DNA of 64,000 nt, taken from Oscillospiraceae bacterium. Its GTDB lineage: Bacteria > Bacillota > Clostridia > Saccharofermentanales > Saccharofermentanaceae. The notes below the pieces were generated by a model. That model ran no database searches. It was not told where the DNA came from and saw only the letters and a list, made by a program, of their open reading frames with translations. Location: assembly GCA_902780785.1 (NCBI GenBank), contig CACZGS010000002.1, positions 1-64,000 on the forward strand, written 5' to 3'. Within the stretch, counting starts at the first letter, position 1. Every line of letters starts with the position of its first letter. A program made the translations under genes and the position numbers. Of the stretch, positions 19,505 to 28,876 are shown piece by piece.

Positions 19505-19739
19505 GTCCAAGGAAAATGAGATGACATATGAAGCAGCAATGTCAGAACTTCGCCAGACGGTAGCAAAGCTCTCTGAAGGCAAAGCGACACTCGATGAATC
19601 ATTGAAGCTCTATGAGAGAGGCATTGAGCTCGTCGGCATTTGCGAGAACAGACTTAATGAAGTAACAGCTAGGATCGAAGCCGTTAACAAGGCTAACGGA
19701 ACAACTGATCCTCTTAACATAAGCGAGACCGGAGTTTGA
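19497..19739 (+). CDS. xseB: exodeoxyribonuclease VII small subunit
   Basis: 80 aa helical hairpin protein. The motif TYEAAMSELRQTVAKLSEG and SLKLYERGIELV are typical. Start ATG 19497 is chosen because GGAGGAG lies 7 nt upstream; an in-frame ATG at 19482 has no ribosome site. It overlaps the end of its partner xseA, giving coupled synthesis. Confidence 0.93.
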   Translation: MPKSKENEMTYEAAMSELRQTVAKLSEGKATLDESLKLYERGIELVGICENRLNEVTARIEAVNKANGTTDPLNISETGV

Positions 19740-19741
19740 CA

Positions 19742-20665
19742 ATGGAAAGAGATAATATTAACGTTCTGATGGAAAAGACAGAACAATGGATATTACCTGA
19801 ACTTGAGACTGTCTTTACCAGCGAGGAAGCAGAAGACATTACTGTAAAGGCTGCGCTTTACAGCCTTTATGCAGGCGGTAAGAGATTAAGGCCTCTCATG
19901 ATGTACCTTACTTCCGATATGTTAAAGCTCGATTTTGACATCGATGCTGATGTTAAGTATTTTGCTGCCACATTAGAGATGCTCCATACATATTCACTTA
20001 TCCATGACGACCTTCCGGCTCTGGATAACGATGACTTGAGAAGAGGCAAGCCCACATGCCATAAGGCTTTTGGAGAGGGCATTGCCGTACTTGCAGGAGA
20101 CCTTTTGCTCAATAAAGCTATGGAGAGATTGTTCCTCATGTGCGAAAAGCATCCGGGATATATCTATGCAGCTTCTGCTATGGCTGAGAATTCAGGCATC
20201 AGCGGCATGCTCGGAGGACAGAGCATTGATATCGCATCTGAGGATAAAGAGATCTCTTTAGAGCTCCTTACTGAACTTCAGAGGAAGAAGACCGGCGCGT
20301 TCATTGAAGCTGCTGTTGTTACCCCTTACTATCTTTCGACGCTCATGAAAAGAAGCGACAGTCTTAAGGATGAGACTGCATCAGATCTGCGAAAACTTGC
20401 AGAACATATAGGCCTCGCGTTCCAGATCAAAGATGATATCCTTGACGTTATATCCGACAGCACGACTCTGGGTAAGAGCACAGGCAAGGATGCAAGGGAT
20501 TCAAAGGCAACATTTGTTACTCTTTTGGGCCTTGAGGGCGCGAAAAAGAGACTTGAAGATGAATCAGACTGCATTAAGGTGATCCTTGATAAGTTTGACA
20601 ATAACGGTTTTGATACGACTGATTACAGGACGTTAACGGATTTTCTTGTTAACAGGGACAGATAA
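19742..20665 (+). CDS. ispA: farnesyl/geranyl diphosphate synthase
   Basis: Condenses IPP with DMAPP/GPP to short-chain prenyl diphosphates. 307 aa. The first Asp-rich motif is DDLPALDNDD with the flanking YSLIHDDLP and RRGKPTCHK; the second is KDDILDV. The product length cannot be told from sequence with certainty. Start ATG 19742 has GGAG at proper distance; the in-frame TTG at 19736 is too close to it. It overlaps dxs by one base, so the isoprenoid genes are co-translated. Confidence 0.93.
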   Translation: MERDNINVLMEKTEQWILPELETVFTSEEAEDITVKAALYSLYAGGKRLRPLMMYLTSDMLKLDFDIDADVKYFAATLEMLHTYSLIHDDLPALDNDDLRRGKPTCHKAFGEGIAVLAGDLLLNKAMERLFLMCEKHPGYIYAASAMAENSGISGMLGGQSIDIASEDKEISLELLTELQRKKTGAFIEAAVVTPYYLSTLMKRSDSLKDETASDLRKLAEHIGLAFQIKDDILDVISDSTTLGKSTGKDARDSKATFVTLLGLEGAKKRLEDESDCIKVILDKFDNNGFDTTDYRTLTDFLVNRDR

Positions 20666-22545
20666 TGGACTATAAGTTTTTAGGGAAAGATACGTCACCT
20701 GAATTCCTCAAGTCTTTAAAGCCTGAGGAACGTAAACAGCTGTGCGGGGAATTAAGGGACAAGATCCTTAATACCGTATCTTCCAACGGCGGTCACCTGG
20801 GAAGCAACCTTGGCGCCGTAGAGCTTACAGTTGCTCTGCTTTCAGCATTTGACTACAAGCAGGATAAGATCGTTTTCGATGTTGGACATCAGGCATATTC
20901 TTATAAGCTCCTGACAGGAAGGTTCGACAGATTCAATACATTGAGACAGAAGGATGGCATCTCCGGATTCCCGAGAATTACCGAGTCTCCTTATGATGCA
21001 TTCGATACCGGCCACAGTTCTACTTCAATATCCGCTGCAATGGGTATCGCCAGGGCAAGAGACCTCGAAGGCAAGAAGTTCGATGTCGTAGCGGTAATCG
21101 GTGACGGCGCACTTACGGGCGGCCTCGCTTATGAAGCCATTAACGACCTGGGCCACAGCAAGACAAGGATGATAATCATCCTGAACGATAACGAGATGAG
21201 TATCGATAAGAACGTCGGAGGCCTTTCGAAGCACTTATCGAAGCTCAGAATCTCATCAGGATATATCTCCGCTAAGCAGACGACGGAATCGTTCCTTAAA
21301 AAGCTTGGTTTTGTAGGCCGTGGCCTTATCAAGATAATCCTTGCGATCAAGGACTTCTTCAGATTCCTTTTGTACCGCAAGAAGCCTTCAATGTTTGATG
21401 ACTTAGGCCTGAACTATTACGGCCCTGTCGACGGTCATAACATGGAAGATCTCATCAAGGCTTTCGAAGGTGCAAAGGAGATCAGGGGACCGGTTCTTAT
21501 CCACGTCATCACTCAGAAGGGTAAAGGTTATGCTCCCGCTGAGTCCAATCCTTCCGATTATCACGGCGTAGGACCTTTTGACCTTGAGACAGGCGTAGGA
21601 CCCTCTAAGACAAGCTATACTACAGTCTTTGCAAACACAATGACCGAGCTTGCAGCAAAGAATCCCAAGATCGTTGCTATTTCAGCAGCCATGACTCTCG
21701 GCACCGGACTTGATAATTTCCAGATGAAATATCCTGCAAGGTTCTTTGACTGCGGTATCGCCGAAGAACACAGCGTTACGATGGCAGGCGGCCTTGCCGT
21801 ATCAGGATTTATTCCTGTTGTTGCTATCTATTCGTCGTTCCTGCAAAGAGCTTACGATGAGATGATCTCTGACTGCTGCTTCATGAACAGCCATGTCGTT
21901 TTCGCCATAGACAGAGCGGGCTTTGTAGGTAATGACGGACATACCCATCACGGACTTCTCGATATCTCGTATCTGAATTCCATGGTCAACATGACAGTTT
22001 TATCGCCCAGGGATTATACAGACCTTAAGAGATGCCTTACATACGCAGTTGAGACGGTAAAAGGACCTGTTGCCGTAAGATATCCGAGAGGCGCTTCTCC
22101 TTTCGAAGCTAAGGGCCCTTTGTATACAGAGATGGAAGATCTTACGATGCCTCATGTCGTTTGCGATTACGGCAATGATTTTGCGCTCGTGTCCACAGGC
22201 AAGATCTGCGAAGAAGCGGACATGGCGATGGAATTGTTAAAAGAGCAGGGCATCATGGGCAAGCATATCAATCTCACATTGATAAAGCCTCTTCCCGCAA
22301 AGGAAATATGGGATCTTCTTGTCGGCATTAAGTATGTATTCAGCCTTGAGGAAGGCATTATAAGCGGCGGATTCGGTGAATCCTTGGAGCGCGAACTTCA
22401 GATACTGGGATTTGAGAAAGACGTAACAGTATTCGGCGTCAGGAATCCGATCGTAAGGGCAATGTCCCAGAAAGAGCAGCTTAAGTACTGCGGCCTTGAC
22501 GGAATTACCGTTGCATCTTCCATTAAATCGGCTCTCCAGCGTTAA
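20665..22545 (+). CDS. dxs: 1-deoxy-D-xylulose-5-phosphate synthase
   Basis: Thiamine-diphosphate enzyme that starts the MEP isoprenoid pathway from pyruvate and glyceraldehyde 3-phosphate. 626 aa, normal length. Seen: the DVGHQAYSYKLLTGR region, the ThDP/Mg motif GDGALTGG with later NDNEMSID, the catalytic CGIAEEHSVTMAGGLA region and the C-terminal transketolase domain. Its product feeds ispA just upstream. The tlyA gene that often follows dxs in Clostridia is absent. Confidence 0.96.
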   Translation: MDYKFLGKDTSPEFLKSLKPEERKQLCGELRDKILNTVSSNGGHLGSNLGAVELTVALLSAFDYKQDKIVFDVGHQAYSYKLLTGRFDRFNTLRQKDGISGFPRITESPYDAFDTGHSSTSISAAMGIARARDLEGKKFDVVAVIGDGALTGGLAYEAINDLGHSKTRMIIILNDNEMSIDKNVGGLSKHLSKLRISSGYISAKQTTESFLKKLGFVGRGLIKIILAIKDFFRFLLYRKKPSMFDDLGLNYYGPVDGHNMEDLIKAFEGAKEIRGPVLIHVITQKGKGYAPAESNPSDYHGVGPFDLETGVGPSKTSYTTVFANTMTELAAKNPKIVAISAAMTLGTGLDNFQMKYPARFFDCGIAEEHSVTMAGGLAVSGFIPVVAIYSSFLQRAYDEMISDCCFMNSHVVFAIDRAGFVGNDGHTHHGLLDISYLNSMVNMTVLSPRDYTDLKRCLTYAVETVKGPVAVRYPRGASPFEAKGPLYTEMEDLTMPHVVCDYGNDFALVSTGKICEEADMAMELLKEQGIMGKHINLTLIKPLPAKEIWDLLVGIKYVFSLEEGIISGGFGESLERELQILGFEKDVTVFGVRNPIVRAMSQKEQLKYCGLDGITVASSIKSALQR

Positions 22546-22550
22546 GCTAT

Positions 22551-22579
22551 TTGCCTGATGTATTTTTATTCATTATAAT
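22551..22579 (+). promoter_or_regulatory. nadK-argR-recN promoter
   Basis: TTGCCT (22551-22556), 17-bp spacer, TATAAT (22574-22579). Start site near 22586. GGAGG follows 10 nt before the nadK ATG. Confidence 0.75.
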
Positions 22580-22617
22580 GATTAAATATCTATAGCTCTG
22601 ACTGGAGGTTTGTCTTT

Positions 22618-23499
22618 ATGAATTACGGAATATGTTCCAATAGTTCAAGAGATAACGGCTATGAGACAGCGAAAAGGACAGCTGAGATCCTCAGCCGCCT
22701 TGGTGCTACACCTGTCTTTGAGATCGGTATGGATGATGTATGCCCGAAGCTTAAGGAAGTGCCGGGTGTTCTTTTCGAGGACTTCAGAGATATTGAACTG
22801 AAGTCTTTAATATCCATTGGCGGAGACGGTACATTCCTCTCAAAGGTAGCTAAATACAGAGATCTCGATACTGAATTCGTCGGTGTTAACCTGGGCTCTA
22901 TAGGTTTCCTTAATGAGATCCTCCATGAAGATCTTGAGAAGGATTTGGAGCAGCTCGTCTCCTGCAACTATAAGACAATCGACAGAACACAGCTAAAGTG
23001 CGACGTATATAACAAGAACGGCAAGCTTAAGGGCTCAAGCGTATGCCTTAATGACATCATTATCGTAAGAGGCGCGAAGCCCCACATCACGACGCTTGTT
23101 CTATCGATCGACGGCCAGATCATCGAAAGGTTCAGAGGCGATGGCCTCGTTGTATCTACAGCAACGGGATCTTCGGCATATTCTCTTTCTGCCGGCGGTC
23201 CGATCCTTATGCCCGGCATGAAGGATATAATCGTAACCCCGATCTGTTCACATACACTGAACGGCTATACATATGTGGCAACTCCTGAAAGTGAGATAAA
23301 GATCACTCTGGAGTCCATTGAATCAGCACCTTTGATCTGCCCTGACGGAAGGGATTTCGTTGATCTCGAGAGCTATGATTCCATTGAGATAAAAAGATAT
23401 GACAAGGTCCTTAAGACTGTCTGCTTAAAGCCCGACAGCTTCTTTGCCAATGTCAGAAAGAAGATCGTACAGAGAGGATACTTCTATGAAAACCGCTAA
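22618..23499 (+). CDS. nadK: NAD kinase
   Basis: Makes NADP+ from NAD+ and ATP. 293 aa. The GGDG motif is in SIGGDGTFLSKVAK (about 63-76), NLGSIGFLNE follows, and GDGLVVSTATGSSAYSLSAGG is the conserved substrate-binding loop (about 177-197). It overlaps argR by 14 nt. The order nadK-argR-recN is a known arrangement in Firmicutes. Confidence 0.95.
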   Translation: MNYGICSNSSRDNGYETAKRTAEILSRLGATPVFEIGMDDVCPKLKEVPGVLFEDFRDIELKSLISIGGDGTFLSKVAKYRDLDTEFVGVNLGSIGFLNEILHEDLEKDLEQLVSCNYKTIDRTQLKCDVYNKNGKLKGSSVCLNDIIIVRGAKPHITTLVLSIDGQIIERFRGDGLVVSTATGSSAYSLSAGGPILMPGMKDIIVTPICSHTLNGYTYVATPESEIKITLESIESAPLICPDGRDFVDLESYDSIEIKRYDKVLKTVCLKPDSFFANVRKKIVQRGYFYENR

Positions 23500-23950
23500 G
23501 AATTCAAGACAGGAAAAGATCTTATCACTCATCAGAGATAATGATATATCCACACAGGAAGACCTTACCGCAAAGGTCAATCAGGAGGGATTCGAGGCGA
23601 CCCAGGCTACGATCTCCAGAGATATCAAGGAGTTGGGTATCATCAAGATCACTCTTCCTAACAGAGCGACTAAGTACTGCGTGCTCGACAGAACAGGCGA
23701 TACGGCTCCGGGAAGACTTCTTGCAGTATTCTCCAACAGTATCATCTCGGTAAATCAGGCTATGAACATCATCGTAATCAAGACATTGCCAGGCATGGCT
23801 GCTGCAGCTGCATCGGCGCTTGATTCCATGCATCTTGATGAGTGCGTCGGAACCATCGCAGGAGACGATACGATATTTGCCGCATGCAACGGCATCGATG
23901 AGGCTAAAGCTCTCGCAATTACTATCTCAGACATGATGGAAAAAGGCTGA
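23486..23950 (+). CDS. argR: arginine repressor ArgR
   Basis: Hexameric arginine-dependent regulator. 154 aa. The winged HTH is at SLIRDNDISTQEDLTAKVNQ with ATQATISRDIKELGI. The C-terminal arginine-binding domain has the conserved GTIAGDDTIF. Start ATG 23486 is chosen because AGAGAGGA lies 7 nt upstream, inside nadK. Arginine is also the precursor of the polyamine operon at 54 kb; I did not find a clear ARG box there. Confidence 0.94.
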   Translation: MKTAKNSRQEKILSLIRDNDISTQEDLTAKVNQEGFEATQATISRDIKELGIIKITLPNRATKYCVLDRTGDTAPGRLLAVFSNSIISVNQAMNIIVIKTLPGMAAAAASALDSMHLDECVGTIAGDDTIFAACNGIDEAKALAITISDMMEKG

Positions 23951-23955
23951 TATCA

Positions 23956-25644
23956 ATGCTTGTAAGACTTGAGATCAGAGATTTTGCGGTCATAAGCAAT
24001 ATCGTTTTCGAACCGGGAAAAGGCCTTAACGTAATAAGCGGTGAGACCGGTGCGGGTAAGAGCCTTATCGTTGATGCGATAGGACTTATCCTCGGCGCAA
24101 AAGCATCCAGAAATCTTATCAGGACAGGAAGCCCTTCAGCATTTGCCGAAGCGGTCTTTGACTGTTCTGATCTGGGCGATGAGGATTTTAAGAAGATCCT
24201 TTCCGATAACGGAATAGAAGATGACGACGGAATGCTCATCATAAGCAGGACTGTCTACGACAGCGGCAAATCTGTCGCAAGAGTCAATGGCACAGGCGTT
24301 ACCAATGCTGTGCTTAAGGACATCTCGTCAATGCTCGTCGATATTCACGGCCAGCACGATACACAGGCTATCTTCGACGAATCAACCCATGTAAAGCTCC
24401 TTGACCGTTTCGCCGGGGAGAAGTGCGTAAAGCTCCATAAAGACTATGTTAAGAGCCTTCAGGAATTCAAGGATCTTGTTATCCGCATAAAGGAGATATC
24501 TTCGTCTCCGGATTATCTTGAGCGCCGCCGTGATTATCTCGAGTTTGCTGTAAATGAGATCGAATCCGCCGGTTTTAAGGACGGCGAAGAGGAAGAACTC
24601 CACGATACAAAGAAGAAGCTGTCGCAGAATGAAGTTCTTTTCGAGAGCCTCAAGAATGCAGGCGACCTTCTTAGTACAGAGACTAACTATCAGAGTCCTG
24701 TCCAGTCCGTAAACCAGGCGAGCCGCGAGCTTCTTAAAGCTTCCCAGAACGATGAGAGCCTGAAGGAGATCGCTGAAAGGGCGCAGGCATTGGCATTAGA
24801 CCTTGATGCGTTGGCTTCTGATGTCGATAAAGTCTTATCCGACCGCAACTACGACGAGGGCCTCAAAGAACGCACCGAGCAGCGCATCGGCCTGCTTTAC
24901 GAGCTTAAGGCAAAGTATGGCTCGACCATTGCTGAGATCAATAAGTTCGCATCCGATTCCAAAGCAGAACTGGATGATATCGAGAAGAACAAGGATATCC
25001 TTCAGGAATTAAAGAAGCAGCGCACCATTAAGGAGAAGGAACTTTTGGAACTTGCAGAAAAGCTTTCTTCTGAGCGTAAAGATTATGCCAGAAAGCTCGA
25101 AAAGGCCATCACTAAGGAACTGGCTGATCTTGAGATGCCCGATGCGATCTTCGAAGTAAGCTTCGTAAGAAGAGAAAAGGCAAGGTTCTTCTCAATGTCC
25201 GGCATAGACGATATCTCATTCCGCTTCAGTGCGAACCCGGGCCAGCAGGTAAGACCTTTGTCCGCGATCGTTTCAGGCGGTGAGGCTTCAAGGATCATGC
25301 TCGCGGTAAAGAATGTATTGAGCAGGGTAGATCTAATCCCGACACTTATCTTCGACGAAATCGATACGGGTGTATCAGGCAAGGCTTCACTTGCTATTGC
25401 CAATAAACTTAAGGCGATCGCATCAGATCACCAGGTGCTCTGCGTAACGCATACCGCTCAGATAGCTGCAGCTTCGGACAGAGGATTCGTACTTACAAAG
25501 AAAGTCTCTAACGGCAATACTGAAACTGTCTGCACGGTTCTTGAAGGCGCAGGCAAGACAGGCGAAGTATCCAGACTTCTTTCCGGCAGTGATTCCGATT
25601 CTTCATTAAGACTTGCTGAAGATGTGATCAAGTCATTTAATTGA
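23956..25644 (+). CDS. recN: DNA repair protein RecN
   Basis: SMC-like ATPase used in double-strand break repair. 562 aa. Walker A is GETGAGKSLIVDA near residue 31, the signature is SGGEASRIMLA, and Walker B is LIFDEIDTGVSG; between them lie two coiled-coil arms. The start follows argR by 5 nt with AAAAGG upstream. recN is often SOS-controlled, but I see no LexA box at the nadK promoter. Confidence 0.95.
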   Translation: MLVRLEIRDFAVISNIVFEPGKGLNVISGETGAGKSLIVDAIGLILGAKASRNLIRTGSPSAFAEAVFDCSDLGDEDFKKILSDNGIEDDDGMLIISRTVYDSGKSVARVNGTGVTNAVLKDISSMLVDIHGQHDTQAIFDESTHVKLLDRFAGEKCVKLHKDYVKSLQEFKDLVIRIKEISSSPDYLERRRDYLEFAVNEIESAGFKDGEEEELHDTKKKLSQNEVLFESLKNAGDLLSTETNYQSPVQSVNQASRELLKASQNDESLKEIAERAQALALDLDALASDVDKVLSDRNYDEGLKERTEQRIGLLYELKAKYGSTIAEINKFASDSKAELDDIEKNKDILQELKKQRTIKEKELLELAEKLSSERKDYARKLEKAITKELADLEMPDAIFEVSFVRREKARFFSMSGIDDISFRFSANPGQQVRPLSAIVSGGEASRIMLAVKNVLSRVDLIPTLIFDEIDTGVSGKASLAIANKLKAIASDHQVLCVTHTAQIAAASDRGFVLTKKVSNGNTETVCTVLEGAGKTGEVSRLLSGSDSDSSLRLAEDVIKSFN

Positions 25645-25651
25645 TATCCTT

Positions 25652-26017
25652 ATGGGACTGATCTGCTTTACCAACAGCAATAATAATTTCCGGACTATAG
25701 ATGAAGCTTTGGATATCATCAGATCCAAAGCTCAGGATAAGGATGAGATCTGGGTAAGCGACGGCGGTAAGTATCCATGCATTGCCGTATGTATAAACGG
25801 TGATTTTGCAGGTATTACCTTTTTCGAGAGCGAAGACGGAAATATGTATCTGTCATTAAATAAGGATAATCAGGTTAAAATCGACTTTATTGCAGGCGGT
25901 GAGGAGTGGCTTCCCGATCCTGATGTTGTAATCAGTAAAGAGTTGGCCATTGAATGCGTAAGGGAGTTCCTTGAAACAGGGAAGAGACCTGAGTGTATTG
26001 AGTGGCAGGAGCTTTGA
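25652..26017 (+). CDS. Imm1-like immunity-family protein (orphan)
   Basis: 121 aa. The C-terminal part, ...GGEEWLPDPDVV...AIECVREFL then ETGKRPECIEWQEL, matches what I know of the Imm1 family, in which 'vreFl-TGxRPxxveW' closes the domain. Imm1 proteins neutralise polymorphic or contact-dependent toxins. No toxin gene is beside it: recN ends 7 nt upstream and lipoproteins follow. There is no good ribosome site, so translation may depend on recN read-through. The family call is from memory of the motif. Confidence 0.55.
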   Translation: MGLICFTNSNNNFRTIDEALDIIRSKAQDKDEIWVSDGGKYPCIAVCINGDFAGITFFESEDGNMYLSLNKDNQVKIDFIAGGEEWLPDPDVVISKELAIECVREFLETGKRPECIEWQEL

Positions 26018-26039
26018 TTTCACGACATATCAAATATCA

Positions 26040-26067
26040 TTGCTATTTGTCTCATTTATTGTATTAT
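26040..26067 (+). promoter_or_regulatory. promoter of the tandem lipoprotein genes
   Basis: TTGCTA (26040-26045), 16-bp spacer, TATTAT (26062-26067). Leader about 70 nt; AAAGGGG lies 4 nt before the first ATG. Confidence 0.55.
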
Positions 26068-26141
26068 GAATATGGTAATAGCTGTCATTTATTTGTGGCG
26101 GCACGGGGTAAATTAAGAAATTCTTTATTTGGTAAAGGGGT

Positions 26142-27488
26142 ATGAAAATGAAGAAAATTGTTGCATTGCTCTTAAGCGGTGTCATGTTGACGTCGCTTGT
26201 CCTTTGCGGTTGCACACCAAAGGAAACAACTGAAGAGAAGGATCCTACCGTATCTGAGGAAGAAACCACCGAAGCCGGATTTGTTGCTCCCGGTAACAGG
26301 CTTAACGAAGACAACGTCAGGAAGGCGCAGGAATATTGTGCTTCTGTTGATCCGAAGGGTAATGAGGGTGTTTCTGTCTATATTGACGGCATCAGAGGCT
26401 CGGGTTCCACTATTGTTGATGACAATCTCGTATTCTTTAATTACACATCATTTGAAGGAGACATGTTCAGCATCAATGTAAAGAGAGATACTGCTGAAGT
26501 AAGCTTCTCTATCTATATGATGTATGAAGATACGGGCTATGCGGTTAATTCGGATTTCTATCTTGGAGGATTCGAAGAGTACTTTGATAAAGTCTGCGCT
26601 GATCCCGGTTCGGTCGATCCCTATAACAATTCAGCTCTTGATACTCATCTGGATGACCTTAAGAATGATTTCCCGATCCACTTTGCAAGAATGGTCGCTT
26701 TTTCAGATGAGGCACTTTCCGGTATAGGGCTTGGTCTTAAGGATCTTGGTATAGATCTTGGCGATAAATACAGAAATATGGATCCAAGACAGCTCACCAG
26801 CAAAGATGTGGAAATAACCAATGAGCATAAGTTCGAAAACGGCTTTTGCACTGATTGCGGTATGTCTTGGACAGAATACTATTATGAGGTTGTAAAAAAG
26901 TTTTCGCATTTTGATCTTGGTAATGGTCAGTATTCAACAAGCGGCCAGGAATCTGCTTCGATGATATCCAGAACTGATCAGGTACAGTATTCTGCAGACG
27001 GTGAGAGTTATGGAAGCATGTATTATCACCATAGTGATATTGATAACGATATCGGTACCGATAAGGATGATTGGTGTTATATTGATTTTTCCAATTACAA
27101 TAAGAAGATAAATATTGAAGTCTTTTATGAATATGATTTGAAGAAGTTTTCTACGGGTGGCGCAACATACCGTTATTCATTGAACTTCAAATCTGAAGCC
27201 GGCCAATTGGATAAGGTATTCGAATCCAAAGAAGCATTTGAAAAATGTATAACCGTTTCTATGGATATTATCAGTAAAGACCGCGACAACGATATTTACG
27301 ATGCATGGAAAACAATGAAGGAAGAGGATATCCGCCAGATGATGGAGGCTGACAGCCTTACATACTTAACAAAAGATGAGTTCATCAACAGATTCTGGGA
27401 TCTGCGTGCGAACTTCTTTATGAGTCTGGACAACGGTATGGTCTGGATGAAGACATCACTCAAGGATTTCGGATTCAACTGGAAGTAA
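26142..27488 (+). CDS. tandem lipoprotein paralogue 1, unknown
   Basis: 448 aa. A type II signal peptide ends in VLCGC, so it should be a membrane-anchored surface lipoprotein. An acidic Thr/Glu linker follows. Marks shared with the two next genes are 'DGIRGSGSTIVDDN', 'GLGLKDLGIDLGDKYRN', and the C-terminal 'NGMVWMKTSLKDFGFNWK'. The segment HKFENGFCTDCG (His plus CxxC) looks like a small metal or redox knuckle. Function unknown. An in-frame ATG two codons on (26148) is also possible. Confidence 0.6.
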   Translation: MKMKKIVALLLSGVMLTSLVLCGCTPKETTEEKDPTVSEEETTEAGFVAPGNRLNEDNVRKAQEYCASVDPKGNEGVSVYIDGIRGSGSTIVDDNLVFFNYTSFEGDMFSINVKRDTAEVSFSIYMMYEDTGYAVNSDFYLGGFEEYFDKVCADPGSVDPYNNSALDTHLDDLKNDFPIHFARMVAFSDEALSGIGLGLKDLGIDLGDKYRNMDPRQLTSKDVEITNEHKFENGFCTDCGMSWTEYYYEVVKKFSHFDLGNGQYSTSGQESASMISRTDQVQYSADGESYGSMYYHHSDIDNDIGTDKDDWCYIDFSNYNKKINIEVFYEYDLKKFSTGGATYRYSLNFKSEAGQLDKVFESKEAFEKCITVSMDIISKDRDNDIYDAWKTMKEEDIRQMMEADSLTYLTKDEFINRFWDLRANFFMSLDNGMVWMKTSLKDFGFNWK

Positions 27489-27510
27489 GACGGCAAATTA
27501 TAAAAGGAGT

Positions 27511-28854
27511 ATGAAAATGAAGCGAGTTGTTGCATTGCTCTTAAGCGGTGTCATGATATCATCACTTGTCTTTTGCGGCTGCACACCCAAGGAAACTGAA
27601 GAGACTGTTCAAAGCGGTTCACAGGAAGAAACCACCGAGGCCGGATTTGAAGCACCCGTTAACACTCTTAATGAAAAGAAACTCAAGAAGGCACAGGAAT
27701 ATTGTGCTTCTGTTGATCCGGAAGGTGATGAAGGTGTTCCGGTCTATATTGAAGGCATCAGAGGCTCTGGTTCCACTATAGTCGATGATAATCTTGTGTA
27801 TTTTAATTACTCATCACTTGATGGGGATTCTTTTGGCATCAATGTAAAAAGAGATACAGGCGAAGTCAGCTTCTCGATCTCTTCGATATACAGGGATGAG
27901 AGCTATGCTGCGAATGCAAGCTTTTATCTTGGAGAGTTTGAAGAGTTCTTTGATAAAGTCTGCGAGGATCCCGCATCAATCGATCCGTATACTACATCGG
28001 CTCTGAATACTAATCTGGAAGATATTAAGCATGATTTTCCGATCATCTTTGCAAGAATGATCGCTTATTCAGATATTGCACTTTCAGAGGTCGGACTGGG
28101 TCTTAAGGACCTTGGTATAGATCTGGGTGATAAGTACAGAAATATTGATCCCAAGCAGATGACCAGCAAAGAAGTCGAGATAACTAATGAGCATAAGTTT
28201 GAAAACGGTTTTTGCACTGACTGCGGTGAGACCTGGTCAAAATATTATTATGAGGTTGTAAAAAGGATTCAGAAACCCGTTGTAAGTACCGGAGAGTATT
28301 TGATAATGGGCCAGGGATCTTCTTCGATGATATCACCTGTTGATCAGGTCAAGTATTCAGCACACAGTGACAGCTGGGGAAACTTGTACTATCAACATCT
28401 TGATATTGATAACGATAAAGGTATTAAAAAGACAGATTGGTGCAATATCATCGTTAACACCTACAATGATAATATGGAACTTGAAATCCAATATCAGTAT
28501 GCACAACAGAAGTTCTCTACAGGCGGTGCCCAATACAGTTATTATGTGATCGTTTTTCCTAAACCGGGCGAAGTGGACAAGGTATTCGAATCAAAGGAAG
28601 TTTTTAAGAAAAACGCTAAAGTCATGTTATCTATTTTTCCTAAGGAACACGAAGTCAGTGAAAGCAACGCCTTTGCTACAATGAAAGAAGAGGAGATCCG
28701 CCAGTTGATGGAGGCAGACGGTCTCACGTTCTTAACGGAGGATGAGATCATCGACAGATTCTGGGATTATCATGTGAATTTCTTTACGAGTCTGGAGAAT
28801 GGTATGATCTGGATGAAGCTCTCGCTGAAGGATATCGGTTTTAACTGGAAGTAA
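27511..28854 (+). CDS. tandem lipoprotein paralogue 2, unknown
   Basis: 447 aa, the closest relative of the preceding gene along its whole length. Lipobox VFCGC. It keeps the HKFENGFCTDCG knuckle and the 'GLGLKDLGIDLGDKYRN' block. Differences cluster in the segment just after the knuckle and in the 'SSIYRDESYAANASF' region. It begins 22 nt after paralogue 1, and the spacer, ribosome site (AAAGGAG) and signal-peptide DNA are almost the same as in the other copies, showing tandem duplication. Confidence 0.6.
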   Translation: MKMKRVVALLLSGVMISSLVFCGCTPKETEETVQSGSQEETTEAGFEAPVNTLNEKKLKKAQEYCASVDPEGDEGVPVYIEGIRGSGSTIVDDNLVYFNYSSLDGDSFGINVKRDTGEVSFSISSIYRDESYAANASFYLGEFEEFFDKVCEDPASIDPYTTSALNTNLEDIKHDFPIIFARMIAYSDIALSEVGLGLKDLGIDLGDKYRNIDPKQMTSKEVEITNEHKFENGFCTDCGETWSKYYYEVVKRIQKPVVSTGEYLIMGQGSSSMISPVDQVKYSAHSDSWGNLYYQHLDIDNDKGIKKTDWCNIIVNTYNDNMELEIQYQYAQQKFSTGGAQYSYYVIVFPKPGEVDKVFESKEVFKKNAKVMLSIFPKEHEVSESNAFATMKEEEIRQLMEADGLTFLTEDEIIDRFWDYHVNFFTSLENGMIWMKLSLKDIGFNWK

Positions 28855-28876
28855 GACGGCGGGATATATAAGGGGT

